Positions 59,315 to 64,000 of a stretch of DNA of 64,000 bases are shown piece after piece; positions within the stretch are counted from its first letter, which is position 1, and each line of letters starts with the position of its first letter. Both the position numbers and the translations under genes were made by a program. This stretch comes from Collinsella sp. AM34-10. Lineage in GTDB: Bacteria > Actinomycetota > Coriobacteriia > Coriobacteriales > Coriobacteriaceae. The DNA is taken from the NCBI RefSeq assembly GCF_003469185.1, contig NZ_QSIL01000005.1, positions 1-64,000 of the forward strand. The letters are read 5' to 3'. The notes beneath the pieces were generated by a model. It ran no database searches and was not told where the DNA came from. It worked only from the letters and a program-made list of their open reading frames with translations.

Positions 59315-60778
59315 ATGACGAAGACCAAGGCACAGCAGATTATGGCGGCGACCGAGGCTCGCGCGGCTGACGACGTCACCGCAGCCATCAAAGATATCGC
59401 TACCGAGTTTGAGCCCTATATCATCAAGCAGCGCCGGCACTTCCATAAGCACCCGGAGCTGAGCCTTGCCGAGGAGCGCACGACCTCCGACATCGCCAAC
59501 CAGCTCGATGCCATGAATATCCCCTACGAGCGTCCGCTCAAGACCGGCTTGGTGGCAACGCTTCGCGGTACCGCGCCGGACGCCTACCGCGAGGACGGCA
59601 CGCCGCGCCGCCGCATCCTGCTGCGCGCCGACATCGACGCCCTGCCCGTCACCGAGCAGACCGGCGAGGAGTTCGCCAGCGTCAACGAGGGCTGCATGCA
59701 TGCCTGCGGCCACGACTGCCATATCGCCATGATGCTCGGCACGTTGCAGATTCTGCGCCACATGACCGATGACATTCACGGCGAGGTCCGCATCGTGTTC
59801 CAGCCCAGCGAGGAAAACGGCCAGGGTGCCAAGCTCATGATCGGCACCGGCGTGCTCGATGGCGTCGATGGCGCCTATGCCGCGCACATCTGGAGCGAGG
59901 TCGACGCCGGCACCGTGAGCTGCGAGCCCGGCCCGCGCATGGCCAATACCGACTGGTTCCGCATCGACGTTCGCGGCACCTCGTGCCACGGTGCCATGCC
60001 CCAGCGCGGCCACGACGCCGTTATGGTGGCGGCAGAGATCGTCAACGCCCTGCAGACCATCGTCTCGCGCGAGATTAGCCCCTACGAACCCGCCGTCATC
60101 ACCGTCGGCGAACTGCACGGCGGCACCGCGCGCAACGTTATCGCCGGCACGGCGTACCTCGCTGGCACAGTGCGCACCTATGGCGACAAGACGCATGAGG
60201 AGATGCCCGAGCTTATGCGCCGCATCGTGGAGCACACCGCAGCAGCACTAGGCGCCGAGGCCGAACTCACCGACTACACTATCGCCAACTACAAGGTCGA
60301 AAACGATGCCGCCTCGAGCGAGCGCTGCCGCCAAGCTGTGCTCAAGTGCCTGGGCCCCGCAGGCGAGGGCCATTACCGCGGCACGCTTTCGGGCGAGGAT
60401 TTCTCGGAGTACCTGCGCCGTGTGCCGGGCGTGCTCGCCTTTGTTGGCACGCGCAACCCCCAGATCGGCGCCACCTATGCCCAGCACTCCTGCTTCTACA
60501 AGATCGACGAGAGTGTGCTCGCCAAGGGCTCCATGGTAGCCGCCCAGTATGCCATCGACTTTTTGGCCGAGCCCACACAAGAAGAGCTCGACGGCCCCAC
60601 GATCGCCGCGGTTGCCGAGACCAATCCCGACCTGGCCGCCAAGCTGCGCTCTGCCAAGGCAACGGCCGCCGAGGCCCGCGACGCCATGCACGACGCCCGC
60701 ACCGCCCGCCATGCTGCCATCAAGGGCATCCACGATGCGCGGGCTGCCGCTCGCCACGAGGAGAAGCGCGACGAGTAG
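59315..60778 (+). CDS. M20 family metallopeptidase / amidohydrolase, 487 aa
   Basis: A di-zinc hydrolase of the aminoacylase/carboxypeptidase group. RRHFHKHPELSLAEERT, HACGHDCHIAMMLG (ligand His and Asp near 128), FQPSEENGQGAK with the catalytic Glu, and HSCFYKIDE-like C-terminal ligand are intact. The family ends near residue 400; about 80 further residues here are Ala/Arg/Lys-rich and helical (RSAKATAAEARDAMHDARTARHAAI). ATG 59315 follows AAGGAGCAAATCGACC. Substrate not predictable. Confidence 0.88.
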   Translation: MTKTKAQQIMAATEARAADDVTAAIKDIATEFEPYIIKQRRHFHKHPELSLAEERTTSDIANQLDAMNIPYERPLKTGLVATLRGTAPDAYREDGTPRRRILLRADIDALPVTEQTGEEFASVNEGCMHACGHDCHIAMMLGTLQILRHMTDDIHGEVRIVFQPSEENGQGAKLMIGTGVLDGVDGAYAAHIWSEVDAGTVSCEPGPRMANTDWFRIDVRGTSCHGAMPQRGHDAVMVAAEIVNALQTIVSREISPYEPAVITVGELHGGTARNVIAGTAYLAGTVRTYGDKTHEEMPELMRRIVEHTAAALGAEAELTDYTIANYKVENDAASSERCRQAVLKCLGPAGEGHYRGTLSGEDFSEYLRRVPGVLAFVGTRNPQIGATYAQHSCFYKIDESVLAKGSMVAAQYAIDFLAEPTQEELDGPTIAAVAETNPDLAAKLRSAKATAAEARDAMHDARTARHAAIKGIHDARAAARHEEKRDE

Positions 60779-60813
60779 CCGTCACGCCCACCCATAACAA
60801 CCTGGCTAGAGCA

Positions 60814-60852
60814 AAGCGGGGGCGAACGTTATCTCAACGTTCGCCCCCGCTT
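60814..60852. terminator. Terminator between convergent M20 and DUF2752 genes
   Basis: A 15-16-bp stem (AGCGGGGGCGAACGTT with its complement) closes around a 5-nt loop. T-runs are short on both sides, but position and strength fit. Confidence 0.75.
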
Positions 60853-60884
60853 ATGTGTCGACCGCTTTTCTAGCGCGTCCTCCG

Positions 60885-61361
60885 TCACGACAGGTAAGAG
60901 CGAAGGATGGTGAGCCAGCGTGGGGTTTCGAGGTGGATGATATCGGTGGGAACTCCGGCGGGAGCGTGACCACCAAAGAGCAGGCCCGCGTCTGCCGGGT
61001 TGATAAGGCGCACGATCCATACGGTAACGACCAGCACACACAGAACAATAACCGCAATGTCGATGCCACGCTTTAGCTTGCTCGATGCCACCTCCTCGCG
61101 CACGAACGCGAGCGCAAACGCAATCGGCACCACCCAAAACAGCGGATGGTAGGCAAAGGCAGCCGCATAATCGAGGCGCAGCGCCGCCAGCCACGCCCTC
61201 GTCATGCCGCATCCCGGACAAGGAATGCCCGTCATCAATCGAAAAATGCAGCCAATGTCGAGCAGGTAGAGCGCGAGCCAGGCGACAAAGAGCGCGCCGG
61301 TGCAAAAAAGGGCGCGGCGAAGGAGCTCTGCCGTGCCCCTATGTCCCTGGGAGCTGTTCAC
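60885..61361 (-). CDS. DUF2752 family membrane protein, 158 aa
   Basis: The family signature MTGIPCPGCGMTRAWLAALRLDYAAAFAYHPLF is clear, with helices before and after it. Function of the family is not known. The start chosen, GTG 61361, has AAGGGCGGC before it and lies after the stop of the upstream gene; an ATG at 61421 would overlap that gene by 47 bp. It forms a pair with the zinc-ribbon DUF4234 gene. Confidence 0.8.
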   Translation of the reverse strand: MNSSQGHRGTAELLRRALFCTGALFVAWLALYLLDIGCIFRLMTGIPCPGCGMTRAWLAALRLDYAAAFAYHPLFWVVPIAFALAFVREEVASSKLKRGIDIAVIVLCVLVVTVWIVRLINPADAGLLFGGHAPAGVPTDIIHLETPRWLTILRSYLS

Positions 61362-61374
61362 GCCGCCCTTATTG

Positions 61375-61983
61375 TTAGGCACGAGCGCCAAGGCGAGTGT
61401 TGTAAGCCGTTGCCATGGCATTGGTATTATTGATGACGATGTTCATAGCGAAGATGGGACCAAGGCCGCACAGGAGCGCGCCGAAGATCTGCCACAGAAG
61501 AACGGTGGTGCCGTTTTCCTGGAACACCAGGCCGTAGCGAGGAGCGTTGGCCTGCAGGCGGTTGCCAATCTTGTAATACCAGTAGTACGCGTAGAAGCCG
61601 CAGGTCACAAACGATAGAAGGATGAATTCCGCCAGACCCGGCGTGTAATCGCCGTCATCCTGACACAACGTGTTGACGTCGCGTGCCAAGCAATACAGGA
61701 AGTAGAACGAATAGATACCGCAGGTCACAAGAGAGAGCAGCAGCCAGCCGATCAGGCTGCGGTCAGCCTTAATGGGGCCATAGCCCATCGGAGCGGATGC
61801 GGACTGTTGGGCGTATTGACCGGTGTACTGCTGCTGAGGCTGGGGCGCGGGCTGAATAGCCTGGGCCGGAGCGGGCTGGGGCTGCGGGGCCGCAGCGGCA
61901 GAAGCGGCACCAACGGCGGATCCGCAAACAGGGCAGAATTTGGCATCATCCGAAATGGGAGAACCACAAGTGGGACAGAACAT
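61375..61983 (-). CDS. Zinc-ribbon, DUF4234 membrane protein, 202 aa
   Basis: An N-terminal zinc ribbon MFCPTCGSPISDDAKFCPVCGSAV, a Pro/Gln/Ala linker (QPQPAPAQAIQPAPQPQQQY), and the DUF4234 domain with four membrane helices (IGWLLLSLVTCGIYSFYFLYCLARD, ILLSFVTCGFYAYYWYYKIG). AAAGGAGAGGCTC lies before ATG 61983. It shares its ribbon with the product of the 62179 gene. Function unknown. Confidence 0.85.
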   Translation of the reverse strand: MFCPTCGSPISDDAKFCPVCGSAVGAASAAAAPQPQPAPAQAIQPAPQPQQQYTGQYAQQSASAPMGYGPIKADRSLIGWLLLSLVTCGIYSFYFLYCLARDVNTLCQDDGDYTPGLAEFILLSFVTCGFYAYYWYYKIGNRLQANAPRYGLVFQENGTTVLLWQIFGALLCGLGPIFAMNIVINNTNAMATAYNTRLGARA

Positions 61984-62134
61984 GAGCCTCTCCTTTTCCT
62001 AAGGCGTCGCACGCCTTCAAACCTTACACGTCTACGTTCTCAACAATAGCCGCGACGTTGTTGCGCAACATTGACCAATTTCCGAGAAATTTTGCTGCAA
62101 CCGTTTTCCCAGGCATTTTCTTGCTTTCGCAGTA

Positions 62135-62171
62135 GAAAAAGGCACCCCGGGCTCAGTTGCCCAGGGCGCCT
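62135..62171 (-). terminator. Terminator of the 62179 gene
   Basis: AGGCGCCCTGGGC and GCCCGGGGTGCCT pair with minor mismatches; the minus strand continues TTTTTCTAC. It begins 8 bp after the stop. Confidence 0.75.
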
Positions 62172-62178
62172 CGACCGG

Positions 62179-63495
62179 CTATTCGGTTTGATTGTTTTCG
62201 GCAGCAGGATTATCGCCCGGCTCATCCGCCGGCGTGGCAACGGCATCCCAATCGGGCTCCGCAGGCGTCGCCTCGGACGCCGGTGCGGGGACAGGAGCAG
62301 GTGCCGGGGCAGGGGCAGGCGCGGGTGCCGGGGCAGGTGCAGGCGCGGGTGCCGGGGCAGGCGCAGCACCAGTGGCTGCCGTGGGATTGAATCCCGCAGG
62401 AGCAGGCTTCTTCTCACCCGGGAGCACAAAAGTCAAAACGTCGTCCTTGTCCTCATCGGCCCATTCGCTTGCATAACGTGCAGCCCAATAGCCAACGGCA
62501 CGGTGCTTGAGCATCTTGCCAAAGACCGTAAGGAACACCGTGACGAATGCAATCAGCACCAGGAACAATACGAGCGTGACACCACCGGCGGTAACAATCG
62601 CCTCGATACCCGTGGGGCGATAGTAATAGCCGTACGCGCCAATTCCGGCGATGGCACCAAAGACAGCTGTCAAGATCCACGTAATGGCGTTGGAAACCAG
62701 GCCCGTCAAAAACTCGGGAAGGAACGAAGCACAGAACAGCTTGGTCTTGTTGTGCTTAAAGGCCGCCCAAACCTTATCGAGCGAAAACGCGCTCTCGACG
62801 CGACCGGTCACCGCAAAGTGCATCACGGCGATGTCGGCGAACATCTTAAAGAAGACACCCAGAATCGCCGAGGCAATCAGAGCCAGGACAAGCAGGCCGA
62901 GCGAACCGAACAGCGCTGCCTCGAGTGCATAGGAGCCGTAATAAGAATACGAGCCCGCGGCGCCAATTACCACGCCCTCCACCAGCGAAAGCACTACACC
63001 GATAACGGGAATGGCAGCGATAACCTCGAGCACCACCGAGATGACGCTCGAAAAGACTCCGAGACCAAACGACGTGGAGCGCATGAGTGGACGGTCCATG
63101 CCGTCATCGACCTTGAGCGAAAGATCACGTCCCCACTCAATACCAAAGCCGGAACCGCACACGCTCGCAATGCAAGCTGCCAAAAAGCCGATGGCAGCCG
63201 CAATGCCGCCAATAACGGGAATAAACAACACGAGCACCGACACAACGCAAATCAGCGCCGGCAAAAACGCGATTTGGCATACACGCTGAAGCACGCCCGG
63301 AGTCTTTGTCATATCTTGGAACGCCTGAGCCGTGCAGCCCTTTGGCGCATTCGCCACGGGCGGTTGCGGAACAAACTGCTGAGGCTGAGGCTGACCCTGA
63401 GGGGCGGAGGCTGCAGCGCCGGCATTGGGGGCACCGCACACGCCGCAGAACTTGTCGTTATCGCCCATGGGGGCGCCACACTGCGAGCAGAACAT
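62179..63495 (-). CDS. Zinc-ribbon multi-pass membrane protein with Ala-Pro repeat tail, 438 aa
   Basis: The N-terminal ribbon MFCSQCGAPMGDNDKFCGVCG is followed by a Gln/Pro linker, then at least six membrane helices (ALICVVSVLVLFIPVIGGIAAAIGFLAAC, VISVVLEVIAAIPVIGVVLSLVEG, IASAILGVFFKMF), resembling DUF4013-type proteins. The C-terminal cytosolic part is an (Ala-Pro) repeat of about 30 residues between residues 385 and 415, then an acidic tail. ATG 63495 has GAAGGGATGATTTCG upstream. Function unknown; the ribbon links it to the neighbouring 61375 gene. Confidence 0.75.
   Translation of the reverse strand: MFCSQCGAPMGDNDKFCGVCGAPNAGAAASAPQGQPQPQQFVPQPPVANAPKGCTAQAFQDMTKTPGVLQRVCQIAFLPALICVVSVLVLFIPVIGGIAAAIGFLAACIASVCGSGFGIEWGRDLSLKVDDGMDRPLMRSTSFGLGVFSSVISVVLEVIAAIPVIGVVLSLVEGVVIGAAGSYSYYGSYALEAALFGSLGLLVLALIASAILGVFFKMFADIAVMHFAVTGRVESAFSLDKVWAAFKHNKTKLFCASFLPEFLTGLVSNAITWILTAVFGAIAGIGAYGYYYRPTGIEAIVTAGGVTLVLFLVLIAFVTVFLTVFGKMLKHRAVGYWAARYASEWADEDKDDVLTFVLPGEKKPAPAGFNPTAATGAAPAPAPAPAPAPAPAPAPAPAPAPVPAPASEATPAEPDWDAVATPADEPGDNPAAENNQTE
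62280..62375. repeat. GGTGCCGGGGCAGG-type tandem repeat coding for Ala-Pro
   Basis: Short degenerate repeats of 6 and 18 bp encode (AP)n in the 62179 gene. Being in-frame multiples of six, unit number can change without breaking the frame. Confidence 0.8.
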
Positions 63496-63645
63496 CGAAA
63501 TCATCCCTTCGTATCTTGAGCGAGTCACCTGGATCGCAAACGATGTCTTTGGCATCATTATCACCCAATGTGAGTTCAAATACTCAAAGATGACCGATTT
63601 GCAAGGTACACGGCGCCAGCAGGCGGTTCGTTGAATGCGTTCGCG

Positions 63646-64000
63646 CTAGTTCGTACCGCGGAAACCCTTGCCGACGATCTCGGAACTGTCGACAATCGTG
63701 ATAAAGGCACCCGGATCGACTTCGCGCGCATAGCGGCGCAGCTGCACGGCCTCGCGACGGCTCAGCACGCTCATGATCACCGTCACGCACTTGCCCGAGA
63801 AGGCACCGTAGCCGCGACTGATGGTCGCCGTACGGTTGAGATGCTTGACGATAAACTCCTCGACCTTAAGGGGCTCGGAACAAATGACCGTGCAGACCTT
63901 ACGAAGGTGAATGCTCTCGATGGCCTTGTCGACCACGAGCGTCTTGGCAAACAGGCCGAGCACGCAATACAGGCCGACACGCGGACCATACAAAAAGGCC
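63646..64000 (-). CDS. YitT family membrane protein, C-terminal part (runs off window)
   Basis: The visible 118 residues are the end of a YitT/DUF161 protein: the last membrane helix (VGLYCVLGLFAKTLVVDKAIES) and the DUF2179 domain (KVCTVICSEPLKVEEFIVKHLNRTATISRGYGAFSGKCVTVIMSVLSRREAVQLRRYAREVDPGAFITIVDSSEIVGKGF). The start lies beyond the end of the window. Function of the family is not established. Confidence 0.88.
   Translation of the reverse strand, partial: AFLYGPRVGLYCVLGLFAKTLVVDKAIESIHLRKVCTVICSEPLKVEEFIVKHLNRTATISRGYGAFSGKCVTVIMSVLSRREAVQLRRYAREVDPGAFITIVDSSEIVGKGFRGTN

Noticed and set aside
59147..60235. N-terminal extension of the amidohydrolase frame to 60235, and plus-strand extension of the M20 frame back to 57650
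   Set aside because: Each extension lies antisense to the other real gene; good start sites exist at 59146 (minus) and 59315 (plus).
62280..62375. Regular short repeats resembling a CRISPR-like array
   Set aside because: Unit length is 6-18 bp with no spacers and it lies within a coding frame as (Ala-Pro)n.

Overview
The window looks like a chromosomal segment of a GC-rich gut actinobacterium of the class Coriobacteriia, most like Collinsella. This rests on gene content and base composition (about 60% GC in housekeeping genes), Gram-positive gene orders (disA-ispD-ispF-cysS-rlmB-yacP and veg-ispE), and anaerobe signatures such as a giant 2-hydroxyacyl-CoA dehydratase-activase protein. No rRNA gene, insertion sequence, integrase or CRISPR array was found. 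The species assignment is inference.

Positions 1-10,500 are an accessory island next to a tRNA-Thr gene. It holds an Arg/Pro-rich small ORF with a RiPP-leader-like start, a DUF2958 gene coupled to a hypothetical gene, a DUF4268 nuclease-like gene, and a replication module (DnaB-type helicase, initiator-like protein, small excisionase-type HTH). It also holds a type III restriction Res gene that has lost its helicase half. Two small HTH genes are each divergent from a protein of about 400 residues ending in a cysteine cluster; these two modules share a promoter-proximal sequence and may be one uncharacterised system.

Positions 10,900-24,500 are core genes: yacP-rlmB-cysS-ispF-ispD-disA on the minus strand, then mntP, a hipBA toxin-antitoxin operon with palindromic operators, pepD, clpC and a TetR gene. 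The TetR gene overlaps a 1,479-residue CoA-activase gene (24,492-28,931), which has a perfect TetR-like operator upstream. Positions 29,200-42,000 carry a DUF2798 protein, a ThrE-type exporter, lysS (with a C-terminal tRNA-binding domain), greA, tatA, tRNA-Pro, veg-ispE, dtd, rdgB, rph, murI, a HAD phosphatase and a MurE-type ligase. Positions 42,100-50,000 hold asnB with a terminator-bearing leader, tRNA-Val with a tandemly duplicated 3' end, a MITE-like element, and the arginine operon argC-argJ-argB-argD with ArgR-type boxes. Positions 50,200-64,000 hold two paralogous flavin-binding-fold proteins, a riboflavin ECF transporter (ribU-ecfAA'-ecfT) under an FMN riboswitch, groES-groEL, an amidohydrolase, an M20 peptidase, zinc-ribbon membrane proteins and the end of a YitT-family gene.

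The most unusual signal is non-coding. A structured element occurs three times (12,611; 31,825; 36,466), each directly 3' of a tRNA-charging or proofreading gene (cysS, lysS, dtd). Stem sequences differ but pairing is kept, and internal-loop sequences are conserved. A second family of two long inverted-repeat elements flanks the groES-groEL region, and two gene-end hairpins carry the same GGGACAGGTT loop. These are directly visible; their functions are unknown.
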